Shown one piece after another: positions 1 to 10,288 of a stretch of 64,000 nucleotides of DNA. Source of the stretch: Lachancea dasiensis (Eukaryota > Ascomycota > Saccharomycetes > Saccharomycetales > Saccharomycetaceae); contig LT598457.1 in assembly GCA_900074725.1 (NCBI GenBank), forward strand, positions 558,001 through 622,000, written 5' to 3'. The translations under genes were made by a program, and so were the position numbers. The notes under the pieces were generated by a model. The model made no database searches. It was given only the letters and a program-made list of their open reading frames with translations, and had not been told where the DNA came from. Each line of letters opens with the position of its first letter. Position 1 is the stretch's first letter.

Positions 1-1551
1 GATTGGTTTTACTATTTTCGATACAGGAATCGGATTGACCAGCATACTTTGAATACTCTAGATGTGATTGCGAACGTCGACGACTTGAAATTGTACCAGG
101 AAAAGATGGGGCATTTGATCAAGCATGGAAGTTTGATAATTCCGCTGCTAAAGTCTATAGAATGCAAAGGATACACAAACGATCAAAGCTTTGAAATAAC
201 GTATTTGGCAAGACAATTGCTACTTGCAATGCGCCATAGAAGCTTATTCAACATGATAGAACAAACGGTTGGGGGTCAAAGTACAGAATGGGTACATTAT
301 GCGGAAGAATCGGTTTTCCTCCCCTTTGAAGCTATGGATGCGGCCTTCAACCGGCTGTTGCCTCATAGAGCTAAAATCATCCAGGAAGTGCATTCTCAAG
401 TTAAACACGATTTCTCAAATCTTTCTGACTTCCTCCAGCTACCATCAACACTGAGGTTGGATAAGACTATGAAATACTTGATGCAAGCCCTACGGAGAGC
501 TAGGATGCCACACGTTGAGCAACGAAATAGGACCTTCCTTGACGACTTCATGATATTACGTGTTTATGCGGGTGAGGCCAAGGGCCACCCATTAGTCCTC
601 TTAGCCATTATCCAAGCCATCTCTTCTCTGTATTGCATTGAGACAATTTTGTGCGAAGAATTCCTTGTTGTTCGCGATGAACGCGTTCGCAGCGGAGAGA
701 CATACGTCGCAATCTCTCAGATCGGAAATCCCCGAATATTTACGCGAAAGAACTTGGTTGATTCAATGTGTCGGATTTACCCCAGTCGACAGGCTGTCCT
801 CACGACTGTTTTGCCTAGAATGCTCCAGCCTGTTAGAGCAAAAGATTTACTTTTTAAGCTTTTTGACGAGTGGTCGCCACAGTGCCGAAAAAGCTATTGG
901 GACGTTGTGCCAAATAAAACCACATCTGAATTGCAGAACTTGATGCCCCACAGCAAGACTCCGATCCGGGTTGCCGCCTACGAATATTTTCAAATTTATT
1001 GGTGCCTCAAGTGTTCCAAAAGTAGAGTTACGTTCCGAGATCTAGGTAACCATCATTTTCTCCGATACGTGGATTCGCATTACCCCCATGACAAACTTTT
1101 CCTGAACGACGATTCGAGGAACATGGAGTCCACTGCGGGCACAGATTCGTCAAAACAAGCACGTAGCCCACTTTTGCCTTACAGTGCCTACACAACTTGC
1201 CAACAAAATTCAACGGTCATGGGAAAATTGATGATCGACAACCAAAACGGAACTCTTTATATTGTTTTGTCAGAGAAAAGCACCGGGCATGGGCCTGAAT
1301 ACCTTAGTCTTTTAGACTTTCAGGGAGATGTTCATATTCTTCTGCGGGAAGACGTCAGGCTAGCAGATGATTCCGAGCTCACTCCCTCCACTATCAGTGG
1401 CCTACTGGAATTGTTGTCATTATCAGACCTGGGGCTTTTTTTCACGCGATTTGATACTGAATCCAATGAGTTTATCCCATGCAAGATGTACATGTCTTTT
1501 TTAAGAGAGTTTGAAACCACGCTAGCCGATACTAACTTGGACTATGAGTGA
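1..1551 (+). CDS. SirB1/transglutaminase-like and YccV-like (FBXO21-type) protein, 5' partial
   Basis: The reading frame is open from base 1, so the start lies outside the window; 516 residues are visible. The middle (about residues 180-260) carries a SirB1/transglutaminase-N-like block with LDDFMILRVYAGEAKGHP and a long helix. The last ~110 residues (from STVMGKLMIDNQNGTLY) resemble the YccV/hemimethylated-DNA-binding fold, including a stretch like 'PEYLSLLDFQGDVHILLRED'. That order matches FBXO21-type F-box proteins, whose N-terminal F-box would lie upstream of the window. FBXO21-type proteins are substrate receptors of SCF ubiquitin ligases; this role is inferred here. I do not recall an S. 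cerevisiae orthologue next to ACS2, so it may have been lost there. A TACTAAC heptamer near the stop lies in coding sequence and I do not treat it as an intron signal. The fold assignment is by eye. Confidence 0.72.
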   Translation, partial: DWFYYFRYRNRIDQHTLNTLDVIANVDDLKLYQEKMGHLIKHGSLIIPLLKSIECKGYTNDQSFEITYLARQLLLAMRHRSLFNMIEQTVGGQSTEWVHYAEESVFLPFEAMDAAFNRLLPHRAKIIQEVHSQVKHDFSNLSDFLQLPSTLRLDKTMKYLMQALRRARMPHVEQRNRTFLDDFMILRVYAGEAKGHPLVLLAIIQAISSLYCIETILCEEFLVVRDERVRSGETYVAISQIGNPRIFTRKNLVDSMCRIYPSRQAVLTTVLPRMLQPVRAKDLLFKLFDEWSPQCRKSYWDVVPNKTTSELQNLMPHSKTPIRVAAYEYFQIYWCLKCSKSRVTFRDLGNHHFLRYVDSHYPHDKLFLNDDSRNMESTAGTDSSKQARSPLLPYSAYTTCQQNSTVMGKLMIDNQNGTLYIVLSEKSTGHGPEYLSLLDFQGDVHILLREDVRLADDSELTPSTISGLLELLSLSDLGLFFTRFDTESNEFIPCKMYMSFLREFETTLADTNLDYE

Positions 1552-3337
1552 CAGGGCTGCAGAAAGAGGAATGAGAAGTAGATCACGAAAGGGTATTACT
1601 GGCCGTTGGGTGAAGGCTATCGAGTGAAACAGTTTTCCGACGTCTGTGAGCTGTGCTTAAGTTGGTGAGTCAATTGACATAGTACTTATGCGCACAATAT
1701 CTCCTCGATATATGAAAGGTATCCACATACCACAATTCAAAAATTGAAAAACTACGAGGCAATGAAAAGGGTCTCCTAATAGCCTTTTAACAAAATTACC
1801 CATTGTGCCTTTCACAAGGTTCATCTTGACGTACCTTGCCCCGGCGACAGCGACTCTGGTACTAAGATAGGACACCTCAATATGACCAGGCCCACAGTCA
1901 ATTTAAGTTGGCGTTTCCAGAACAAACTGAGAATAAACATCAAAACGAAATTCAACTATTAGTAGAGGTAATGGAAAGTACTTAACATTCGTCAGCATTA
2001 ATAGGCAGGAGGAGCACAGCATTAGATGATCTGTTCATCATAGTTTAACAGACACTAGCTCCATGAGGTGATATAACATGTCGTCGCAAGTGATAGATTG
2101 ATTCAGATACATCTTCAATTAATCAAGACTATTGTGGGCGGTTAACACAGAAGACACTCTAGGTCATCGGACTACGTTCAATGAATTCCGCCAAAGGAGC
2201 TTATGACAGGAAAAATGCCTTGGGCATTGAGAAGTGAGGCGTATTCTTATTCAAAGCAGCATGGGACTAAGAGGTAGATGTTGCTTTATGCGGTTCGGGC
2301 ATTAAACAAGGTGTGGTTTCCAAATTTGCCGCCTATCAAGCCAGGGTCCGACTGAAAACATGAGATTTTGGATTTCAATTGTAGCATCTGGCTGCCTTTG
2401 GACATCCTTGCAAAGGACTCTCGGATACCAGGACTTGGTAGGGTTTTGATGAGTGACGCTAATGGGGAGATAAGAAAGTGACAACACAACATAGTGAGGC
2501 CCATTGGAAGCACCGCATGAAAGGCCCAACTTTGCACCGACACCGCAAGTGACACTGCGACTCACACGAAGAACAGACGAGTCACAAGCTCAGCGCCTAT
2601 CGCCACCAAGGAACCTCAGAAAACCTACTCTGAGCACGTGATCCACAGTGTGGGCTACCTCTTTATCACTTCGTACTATACTGACACCGGGTTCCTTTCA
2701 AGTACCGAGTCGAGCGAAACGAGCCCCAAGAGTACTCGTATCGCTCGTTCCGTTCCTTCGCCTCTCGCGTATGTCGCGTTGCACAATCCTGACGTCGTCA
2801 GGATGCGCGTTCTCAACAAACGCCGCACAAACGTAGTACAAACGTCCCATTACCGATAGCTTTGCCCACCAATTTCATTCAACTGGATCTGGTCTCGCAA
2901 CGCGCGCCACGGTCTTTGGGCCCTCGTTTGTCGCGTTTACCGGTTCGGTCATTTCGCTCGTGCTTCCATCGCTTCTCGCCGTTCGTTCGCAGTGGGAAAA
3001 ATTTTTTGTTGGATTTAAGTTGAGATGGAGCGTACAGAATGATCGAGATAGCACAAGTGAATAAAATGGCAAGGGAATTAATGGACTATTGAGCCAGGGA
3101 AACTCAGAAGAATTGAGAATTATCCATTCTACAAAAGGAACTGTTGACTTACGGTTAATTTGGTCCGTTTCCCAGCAGTTTTTCCGACTTCAAACCATTG
3201 TCAGTGTGACCTGGCGGTTTTTTGGCACGCAGGACAACCAAATAGCCTTGGTTGAAACAGCGCGTATTTTCAAGGTTCTATCATCATCGACCCATTGAGC
3301 TAGTTCTCGAGCGTCTTTCTCCTAACCAACAAGTACA
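1552..3337. other. Long intergenic region upstream of ACS2
   Basis: These 1.8 kb hold no convincing gene; all open frames are short and overlap each other on both strands. Visible elements are a perfect E-box/CDEI-type ATCACGTG (minus-strand reading, around 2635-2642), an 8-bp inverted repeat with a 3-base loop at 2786-2804 containing TGACGTCGTCA, and a CGG-N10-CCG at 3152-3167 about 170 bp before the ACS2 ATG. S. cerevisiae has RNH203 next to ACS2; I could not find it here. Confidence 0.6.
2786..2804. repeat. Short inverted repeat with CRE-like core
   Basis: ATCCTGAC and GTCAGGAT are separated by GTC, giving an 8-bp stem with a 3-base loop and a TGACGTC core of the ATF/CREB (Sko1/Aca1) type. 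It may be a bZIP site; it lies about 530 bp upstream of ACS2. Confidence 0.4.
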
Positions 3338-5386
3338 ATGACCAAACAACACACGGTTGTGCACGAGGCAAACAATGTGGAGTTTCGCGAGGCTCCCCGC
3401 CATTTCTACCAATCACAGCCCCAGAAGGCACACGTAGCCGACATGGCTCAATATCGCGAGATGTACCAACAGTCTATCGAAGACCCAGAGGGATTTTTTG
3501 GACCAATGGCCCGCGAGCATTTGCACTGGGACCGTCCTTTCACCAAGGTTCGCGCTGGTTCTTTGCAGCATGGTGACTCGGCCTGGTTTCTCAACGGTGA
3601 GCTCAATGCCGCTTACAACTGTGTTGATAGACATGCTTTCGCCAATCCCTCAAAGCCGGCTCTGATTTACGAGGCGGATGATGAAAAGGACAACCGCGTT
3701 ATCACTTTCGGCGAGCTTTTGCGCCAAGTTTCGGAAGTGGCTGGTGTTCTAAAAAGCTGGGGTGTGAAAAAAGGCGACACCGTTGCTGTTTATTTGCCAA
3801 TGATTGCAGAGGCGGTGGTTGCTATGCTAGCCGTTGCCAGGCTTGGAGCTATCCATTCGGTGGTTTTTGCCGGGTTTTCCGCTGGTTCTTTGAAAGAACG
3901 TGTCGTGGACGCCGGCTGTAAAGTAGTTATTACCTGCGACGAGGGTCGTAGGGGTGGAAAAACGGTCCACACCAAAAAAATTGTCGACGAAGGTTTGAAC
4001 GGTGTCGACTTGGTCGCCAAGATTCTTGTATTCCAAAGAACTGGATCACAAGGTATTCCCATGAAACCTGGCCGTGACTTTTGGTGGCACGAGGAGACCG
4101 CTAAACACGGCGGTTACTTGCCACCTACTCCAGTAAACTCCGAAGATCCTTTGTTTCTTTTGTACACTTCGGGTTCTACGGGTTCACCAAAGGGTGTGGT
4201 CCACACTACTGCAGGCTACCTATTAGGAGCAGCTTTGACCACCAAATATGTTTTTGATATTCATTCCGAAGATGTTCTTTTTACTGCGGGTGATGTTGGT
4301 TGGATTACCGGTCACACCTACGCCCTATACGGTCCCCTGGCCCTAGGTACCGCCACTATCATTTTCGAATCTACCCCAGCTTATCCTGACTATGGTAGAT
4401 ATTGGAGAATCATCGAGCGTCACAAGGCCACCCATTTCTACGTGGCTCCTACAGCTCTTCGACTCATCAAGCGTGTCGGCGAAGCCGAGATTGCCAAATA
4501 TGATACTTCATCTCTGAGGGTCCTTGGTTCTGTTGGTGAACCTATTTCTCCAGATCTATGGGAATGGTACCATGAGAAGGTTGGTAATAAGGATTGCGTG
4601 ATCTGCGATACTATGTGGCAGACCGAATCGGGCTCTCATTTGATTGCTCCTATGGCCGGCGCTGTCCCTACCAAACCAGGATCGGCCACAGTTCCATTTT
4701 TTGGCGTGAATGCATGCCTAATCGACCCAGTTTCTGGCGAAGAGTTGAAGGGTCATGACGTGGAGGGTGTTTTGGCAGTCAAAAACTCTTGGCCTTCAAT
4801 GGCTAGGTCTGTATGGAACAACCACTCTCGTTATATCGAAACCTACTTGAAACCATATCCTGGCTATTATTTCACTGGTGACGGTGCTGGTAGAGATCAC
4901 GATGGTTACTACTGGATCAGAGGCAGAGTCGACGACGTTGTGAACGTGTCCGGCCACAGATTGTCTACTGCCGAAATTGAGGCCGCATTGGTCGAGCACG
5001 ATGGTGTTTCCGAGTCTGCGGTTGTCGGCATCACCGACGAACTGACCGGCCAGGCAGTCATCGCGTTTGTGTCTTTGAAGGATGGATACTTGCAAGAGAA
5101 CGCTGCTGAAGGTGACGCAGCCCACATCACCCCTGACAATTTGCGTCGTGAGCTTGTTCTTCAGGTTAGAGGAGAGATTGGACCTTTTGCAGCGCCAAAG
5201 TCCGTTGTTGTCGTTAACGATCTGCCAAAGACCAGGTCCGGCAAAATCATGAGAAGAGTCTTGAGAAAAGTGGCGTCCAACGAAGCCGATCAGCTGGGTG
5301 ACATGTCTACTTTGGCTAACGCTGACTGCGTTCCATCCATCATCTCCGCTGTTGAAAACCAATTTCTCGCTCAAAAGAAGAAGTAG
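3338..5386 (+). CDS. ACS2: Acetyl-CoA synthetase, nucleocytosolic Acs2 type
   Basis: Converts acetate, ATP and CoA to acetyl-CoA, AMP and pyrophosphate, feeding lipid synthesis and histone acetylation. The 682 residues match the ~683 of S. cerevisiae Acs2 rather than the longer Acs1. The ATP/AMP-binding loop [14 protein letters not shown] is near residue 273, followed by [10 protein letters not shown] near 428, [16 protein letters not shown] near 509, the hinge region [14 protein letters not shown], and the C-terminal [11 protein letters not shown]. The lysine in that last motif (about residue 636) is the conserved catalytic residue that acetylation inactivates in this family. The ATG at 3338 gives the expected start ([14 protein letters not shown]). 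It is followed head-to-tail by the YLR152C-like and PCD1 genes, the same order as in S. cerevisiae. Confidence 0.97.
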   Translation: MTKQHTVVHEANNVEFREAPRHFYQSQPQKAHVADMAQYREMYQQSIEDPEGFFGPMAREHLHWDRPFTKVRAGSLQHGDSAWFLNGELNAAYNCVDRHAFANPSKPALIYEADDEKDNRVITFGELLRQVSEVAGVLKSWGVKKGDTVAVYLPMIAEAVVAMLAVARLGAIHSVVFAGFSAGSLKERVVDAGCKVVITCDEGRRGGKTVHTKKIVDEGLNGVDLVAKILVFQRTGSQGIPMKPGRDFWWHEETAKHGGYLPPTPVNSEDPLFLLYTSGSTGSPKGVVHTTAGYLLGAALTTKYVFDIHSEDVLFTAGDVGWITGHTYALYGPLALGTATIIFESTPAYPDYGRYWRIIERHKATHFYVAPTALRLIKRVGEAEIAKYDTSSLRVLGSVGEPISPDLWEWYHEKVGNKDCVICDTMWQTESGSHLIAPMAGAVPTKPGSATVPFFGVNACLIDPVSGEELKGHDVEGVLAVKNSWPSMARSVWNNHSRYIETYLKPYPGYYFTGDGAGRDHDGYYWIRGRVDDVVNVSGHRLSTAEIEAALVEHDGVSESAVVGITDELTGQAVIAFVSLKDGYLQENAAEGDAAHITPDNLRRELVLQVRGEIGPFAAPKSVVVVNDLPKTRSGKIMRRVLRKVASNEADQLGDMSTLANADCVPSIISAVENQFLAQKKK

Positions 5387-5906
5387 GAGTATAAAGTAAT
5401 GCCAAGGTACATGATGAGTAAAGGTTATCTCTCCGAGTATTATAAGATAAACTATGTATAAATCTATATCATCCCAATATAGATATGAGATTTTAATGGT
5501 CCAAGACGCAATATAGTATTTTGTCGGTTGTGTTCCAAATTGGTAAATTCCAGTAGCATAAAGGTACTCATACGAATTAAATTTTTACCCCACATTATAT
5601 AAAAACTACTACCGATTAAGGATCGCAGAAGGGCAACTTCATGACATGGCCATCTCCTAAAGACAAAGGAGCAATTATCACTTAGACCAATAGAAGTCAT
5701 CTAACCATAATTAAGAGCGATACTCCGAGTTTATGTATCAGCCATCCGGTCTAGCTACTCACAATTTGAAAATTATCCGCGAAGGATTTTCTACAATTGA
5801 TCGATGAGCTTAACAGCCAAGAGATATACATCCGAACCTACATCATCAGGAGTAGCTACATTCCTGAAAACCTTATAGATTTTTTGATTATCCGTAAACG
5901 CTGCAG
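5387..5906. other. Intergenic region ACS2 to YLR152C-like gene
   Basis: 520 bp, AT-rich in the first half, holding the ACS2 3' end and the promoter of the next gene. No gene, RNA or repeat was recognised. Confidence 0.5.
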
Positions 5907-7742
5907 ATGAGCATTGGGTTGGGCGTGGCAATCTATGCTGCTGTGAAGCCAGTGCTTAAAATCTACGTGATTATATTTGTAGGTTTCCTCCTGGCAAAAT
6001 ACAATCTGGTCACGGTGGAAACCAGCAGGGGAATCTCGAATATGGTGGTCAATGCTATTCTCCCTTGTCTAACTTTCAACAAAATCGTGGGTAACATCTC
6101 GGCCAAAGACATTAAAGAAGTAGGGGTTTTGGTGCTTACTGCGTTTGTGATCTTTGCCACCGGGGGTGTTTGTGCTTATTTAACTAAATGGGTAGCAAAT
6201 TCGCCGCGGCAGTGGTATTGGGGCTTGCTTTTTGCGGGCGTGTTCCCAAACATTTCGGACCTGCCAATCGCCTATGTTCAGAGTATGAGCAATGGGTCCG
6301 TTTTCAACTCTTCACAGGTAGATCGTGGCGTTGCATACTGTTGTATCTTTTTAACAACGCAGAGCTTTTTGATGATGAATTTTGGTATGTTTAGGATCGT
6401 TGGTTTGGACTTTAGGGAGCCCCAAAAGGATGACGAGCAACAAGTCGAAAGCACCTCTCCCGCGAATTTCAGTCACGGTCGAGCCGAGTCGGTCATTACT
6501 GATGAGCATGGCAATGCACTACAAAGCTGGCTGTCCGATAAAGCCAAATCCAATGCTTCGGTAGGTCGTAACTACAATACCACTGACGCAGGTTCAGTCA
6601 CCGGTAATAACTCAAGCCAAGACGAAAGGACACTCGAGCACGAGCAAGACCCTGTTCCCTTCGACGCGCAATCGATCCCGAGCAGCAGTTTGAGCTCCAA
6701 CTCAGAGTACTCTGTGGACGCCTTGCCAAGCGTTTCGCGACGTGGCTCCACGATGTCGCGTCGCACTCAAGGTCATTCTATGGCGCCTGTGCCAATCCCA
6801 AGTCCTATAGAGAAAATGGCTACTGTTCGATCAAACTCTAGCCAACGGTCCGCAGGGTCCCAATCGAGGCGGGGCAAGAAACATAGACGACCATCACAAA
6901 CGATGAATGATGTTATAAATGAGTACAGCGCTGCGAGAAGGATCAAAACTGGAGAAATGGATTTAACTCACCCACTGTCCTTAACACAGGAGGTGGGCGA
7001 GGATAATGCATTCAGTCGTGATGACAGCGACATATCTGATGATGAGAATGAATTTACTCCCACCAGAACTACCGACAACACTCTATCGAGAACAAACAGC
7101 AACCGATCGACCCGATCGCGTAAGAAAGCTGGCAAGATTTCAGCTATTGTGAAGAGGTATAAGCTGGGTTGGCTTTTGTACATTTTGATAAATTTCTGCC
7201 GTCCTGCCTCACTAGGAGCACTGTTGGGGATTCTGTGTTGTATGATACCTTGGGTCAAGGCTCTTTTTGTGCATACCTACGTCCATGTACACGAGGCACC
7301 CGACGGTGAGCCTGTACTAAACTTTTTAATGGATTTTACTGGGTACATTGGGAATGCCTGTGTCCCGCTGGGATTACTACTCCTAGGTGGTACTTTGGCT
7401 CGACTTGAGATCAAAAGCTTACCCAAAGGGTTTTGGAAAACCACCGCGATTATGACCACATTCAGACTTGTCATTCTTCCAATTATTGGTATCGCGTGGG
7501 CAGATAAACTGTACGACATCAATTGGATTGAGAATGACATTGCTAAATTTGTTGTTATACTTACATGGGCAATGCCTAGTGCGACCGCGCAAGTATATTT
7601 CACTGCGTTCTACACCCCGCTAGAAGGAAATCATGTCCAAATGGATTGCTTGTCAGTCTTCTTCATGTGCCAATATGCGTTTTTGTTTATAACACTCTCA
7701 GTAGTGGTGAGCTATGCGCTGAAGGCTGACCTCAAAGTTTAG
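5907..7742 (+). CDS. PIN-like (auxin efflux carrier family) membrane protein, YLR152C orthologue
   Basis: A 611-residue predicted transporter of the auxin-efflux-carrier/bile-acid-symporter superfamily. Hydrophobic helices occupy about residues 8-165 (AAVKPVLKIYVIIFVGFLLA and following) and 415-605, flanking a hydrophilic, Ser/Arg-rich loop of about 240 residues with basic patches such as SRRGKKHRR. This two-half layout with a long cytosolic loop is typical of fungal members. The motif GLLLLGGTLARLE in the second half fits the family. Substrate is unknown; members in fungi are mostly uncharacterised and placed in the ER or plasma membrane. It sits between ACS2 and PCD1, as YLR152C does. S. 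cerevisiae YLR152C is ~576 residues, so the extra length here is probably in the loop. Confidence 0.85.
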   Translation: MSIGLGVAIYAAVKPVLKIYVIIFVGFLLAKYNLVTVETSRGISNMVVNAILPCLTFNKIVGNISAKDIKEVGVLVLTAFVIFATGGVCAYLTKWVANSPRQWYWGLLFAGVFPNISDLPIAYVQSMSNGSVFNSSQVDRGVAYCCIFLTTQSFLMMNFGMFRIVGLDFREPQKDDEQQVESTSPANFSHGRAESVITDEHGNALQSWLSDKAKSNASVGRNYNTTDAGSVTGNNSSQDERTLEHEQDPVPFDAQSIPSSSLSSNSEYSVDALPSVSRRGSTMSRRTQGHSMAPVPIPSPIEKMATVRSNSSQRSAGSQSRRGKKHRRPSQTMNDVINEYSAARRIKTGEMDLTHPLSLTQEVGEDNAFSRDDSDISDDENEFTPTRTTDNTLSRTNSNRSTRSRKKAGKISAIVKRYKLGWLLYILINFCRPASLGALLGILCCMIPWVKALFVHTYVHVHEAPDGEPVLNFLMDFTGYIGNACVPLGLLLLGGTLARLEIKSLPKGFWKTTAIMTTFRLVILPIIGIAWADKLYDINWIENDIAKFVVILTWAMPSATAQVYFTAFYTPLEGNHVQMDCLSVFFMCQYAFLFITLSVVVSYALKADLKV

Positions 7743-7904
7743 AGTTAAGTGCTCTTTTATCTATCTTATGCTCATATGTAAGACTCGATGAAAGTATCTT
7801 TCATGATGTTTGTTCAGGAATATATATTTTATCTTAATTGTGCTATTGTATGTATATATTGATATTATGCATGCTACATTAAGGCAAGCGTGCTTACTTT
7901 CGCA

Positions 7905-8855
7905 ATGGAGGCTGCTAGGTTGATCAAAAATCTCAAAAATTATACAGTAGAAACTCATTTGCCACTTTTCAATACGTGGCCTGTTAATCGGAGGAGTGCT
8001 GTCTTGGTGTTGCTGTTTATTGGAAGCAATGGTGAGTTGCGAGTATTTCTGACTAAGAGGGCACGGAACTTGAGGAGTTTCTCCGGCCATGTATCACTTC
8101 CCGGGGGAAAGGCTGATTCACCATCGGAGACATCCGAAATGGTGGCCAGAAGAGAGTCTGAGGAAGAAATTGGCCTTCCTAGTGATGGGAACATCTTACT
8201 CCAAGATTACGGCATGAAAATTGAGAACATCACGCACAATATTCCGCATTTCCTATCACGAACATTTCTCAGCGTTAAACCTATTGTGTCATTTCTTTAC
8301 AATTCAAAGACCCCGAGTGAGAGGCGCTATGTAGATCCGTTGAATGGATCCAAATTTTTTGGCAAGCTAAACGCAGGGGAGACGACCTCGCTGTTCTCTG
8401 TTCCTCTCTGTGACCTCATAGCTCACCAAAACCAGTGGAATGACTACAATCCAGAATATGTCAACCGAAAGGAATACATATCGAAGTGGGGTGGTTTGTC
8501 ATGGTTAATTCAACATTTTTACTATCCTAACGAAAATGTCAAAGACGCACATTGGTTGAATGAGATCATTGACACTAGTTCTGGAGATGAAGATTTTGAG
8601 GGTGTCCTTTGCAAAAACGTGTGGGGCCTCACGGCCAAAATTTTACAGGAAGTTTGTCGTGTCGCGAACGACACTGCCCGTACAACAATTGGGCATGAGG
8701 AGCTCATATACACTTTACACAAGTTCGGCGGACAACTCCAGAGTCGTAAGAGAACTCACTGGGAGAGCGATATGATCTTGAACAAACGTAAGGTATATTA
8801 TAGCGATGTAATACCGAAACAGCATTTCAAGAAATTATCAAAGTTAGAATTTTGA
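7905..8855 (+). CDS. PCD1: Coenzyme A diphosphatase (Nudix hydrolase)
   Basis: Hydrolyses CoA and oxidised CoA to phosphopantetheine and 3',5'-ADP; the S. cerevisiae protein is peroxisomal. The Nudix box is plain at about residues 66-89 (LPGGKAD, then ETSEMVARRESEEEIGLP), preceded by RSFSGHVS, which is the CoA-type signature. The downstream half (SRTFLSVKPIVSFLY, FFGKLNAGETTSLFSVPL, WGLTAKIL, YSDVIP) follows yeast Pcd1 closely. The open frame begins at a GTG (7890); the first ATG, at 7905, gives MEAARLIKNL and 316 residues against 340 in S. cerevisiae. The C-terminus ends LSKLEF and has no canonical PTS1 tripeptide, so peroxisomal targeting is not evident from the end of the protein. Confidence 0.93.
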   Translation: MEAARLIKNLKNYTVETHLPLFNTWPVNRRSAVLVLLFIGSNGELRVFLTKRARNLRSFSGHVSLPGGKADSPSETSEMVARRESEEEIGLPSDGNILLQDYGMKIENITHNIPHFLSRTFLSVKPIVSFLYNSKTPSERRYVDPLNGSKFFGKLNAGETTSLFSVPLCDLIAHQNQWNDYNPEYVNRKEYISKWGGLSWLIQHFYYPNENVKDAHWLNEIIDTSSGDEDFEGVLCKNVWGLTAKILQEVCRVANDTARTTIGHEELIYTLHKFGGQLQSRKRTHWESDMILNKRKVYYSDVIPKQHFKKLSKLEF

Positions 8856-9142
8856 CATAATCGACATATAAATTACATCCAGAGAAGCCTGACTGGCGAT
8901 TAGCATTTAAAATCAACATTCTAAAGCGTTTATTTGTGGCCTGAAAGCTTGTGGCAACGGAAAACTTATACATTCGCTACTAGACACTTTCTGCAACAAA
9001 TTAAGAGTTACAAACACAACGGCCGTGAATAGCAGTTGAATTTGGATGGGTCGCGGATAAATGGTCGTGCTAAGGTGGATTTTGACAGAAGGAGGCAGAG
9101 ATATCTTTCCGGTTGGAAAGGTCAGCTTCTTTGAAAGACTAT

Positions 9143-10288
9143 TTAGGCCAAAGATGGGAAGTTCTTGGCGTTGACAGCAGGCTTTTCTTCACCAGCGTTC
9201 TGGGAAGCCTTTGGCTTGCCACCACGCCTTGGGCCTTTGTTGTCGAACTTTTTTGGCTTGGCGGTAGATTGAGAGTCAGCAAAAGAAACGTTGAAGTCCA
9301 AGTATTGCTTGGATTTCAATTGCTTGGACTTCAAGGTCTTGACCTTAGTTGGTTCAGCGTAAACTTCTTCCTTCTTGACCAACAGTTCGGCGTCGTCCAA
9401 TTGATCAACGGTCTTGCGAGCTGGGGTCTTGTTGAACTCGTTCTTGTTGACTTCGTCCAAGTAATCTTGCAAAGACTTCTTGTTAGAAACTGGGGCCTCC
9501 TCTTCGGCCTTGTCGGCTTCAATTTCGGCTTGAGCATCGACTTCGGCAGCAGCCTCTTCGCTGACTTCGTTCTTGTTGTCACCCCAGCCTTGTCTGACTC
9601 TCTTGTCAGTGTCGACCTTACCGGTTCTGGATTGACGGTCAGTAGATCTTCTGGCGGCGTGGGAGGCTCTTTTGGCACCAGAGGTCTCAGCCGGAGCGTC
9701 TTTGGATTTGTTGTTCTTTCTGCCACCGGTTTTGTCTTTGTAGGCAGCCTCGTTACCAGTTGGCTTTGGTCTGTTTTTGTTGGCTTTGGATGGGTCCGCA
9801 GATGGAGGAGGAACGTCAGACTTCTTGGAAGAAGTGGTCTTCTTGACGATCTCCTTTGGAGGTTGTGGAGCCACGACGGTGGCGTCTTCGACGTCGTTAC
9901 CTAGCAAGTCGAATGGGTTCTGCAACCACACAAAAATTGAAAGTTAGTATACTGACGGAGGGGCGGTCCTGATAAATTTCGGAACTGCAAGATCAACGAC
10001 CGAATAGGGCGAAATAGGTACACCAATTGAAGGTTCCGTTCAAACCGCGCCTAGAGACTCTCAAAAGATAAAAGCGCACTTGAGCACCGACACCATACAG
10101 CCCTTTGGAGGCCATGTTGTTCTTACAAGCAGTACCAATGCCTTGTTGCTAGGTCCATGGCATTCATCATAAGTCTCAAGAAGACATTAAACATAAATCC
10201 CCTATTAAAAAAGCCCTTCAATCGTCCCAATCATCCCAATCGTCCCGCAATTCATCACCACTACACGAAACTGGATACGTACAGACAT
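9143..10288 (-). CDS. STM1: Stm1, ribosome-preservation/mRNA-channel protein (two exons)
   Basis: Joined exons 10288-10283 and 9919-9143 (minus strand) encode 260 residues. Stm1 occupies the mRNA channel of idle 80S ribosomes, preserves them in nutrient stress, and also binds G-quadruplex DNA. The start MSNPFDLLGNDVEDA is restored exactly only by splicing: exon 1 is just ATGTCT, followed by GTACGT, and exon 2 begins AAC CCA after TTGCAG. Features are VPPPSADPSKA, the basic GRKNNKSKD segment, SLQDYLDEV near the middle, KSKQLKSKQYLDF, a Gly/Arg-rich GPRRGGK patch, and the FPSLA end as in S. cerevisiae. S. cerevisiae STM1 has no intron. It is convergent with PCD1 and divergent from STB3. Confidence 0.95.
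9920..10282 (-). other. STM1: STM1 intron (363 bp, phase 0)
   Basis: Donor GTACGT at 10282-10277, branch point TACTAAC at 9949-9943 and acceptor TTGCAG ending at 9920, all read on the minus strand. The branch point lies 22 bases before the acceptor. The length is like ribosomal-protein-gene introns. I looked for a box C/D snoRNA inside: there are C-box-like GTGATGA and ATGATGA words but no CTGA D box. A near-repeat of AATCRTCCC occurs three times around 10219-10247 of the plus strand. Confidence 0.93.

Noticed and set aside
1526-1551. Intron near the end of the first gene, from a TACTAAC and a later ACAG
   Set aside because: No donor GTATGT/GTACGT at a plausible distance and the C-terminus is normal without splicing.
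2630-2645. Centromere candidate from a perfect CDEI-type ATCACGTG (also a GTCACGTG near 60595)
   Set aside because: Neither site is followed by an AT-rich CDEII or a CCGAA-containing CDEIII; they are more likely Cbf1/E-box promoter sites.
3152-3167. Put3 site before ACS2 (CGG-N10-CCG)
   Set aside because: A single match is expected by chance several times in the window and the spacer does not resemble the PUT1 pair.
4796-5374. 192-codon minus-strand frame inside ACS2
   Set aside because: It lies wholly within the conserved ACS2 coding region and has no recognisable features.
9113-9904. 263-codon plus-strand frame opposite STM1
   Set aside because: It mirrors the STM1 codons on the other strand; composition is a hydrophobic shadow of Lys/Glu-rich codons.
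10188-10198. Replication origin: 11/11 match to the S. cerevisiae ARS consensus on the minus strand within the STM1 intron
   Set aside because: One match is about what chance gives in 64 kb, and origin rules differ in pre-duplication yeasts.
9920-10282. Box C/D snoRNA inside the STM1 intron
   Set aside because: C-box-like words occur but no CTGA D box or terminal stem.
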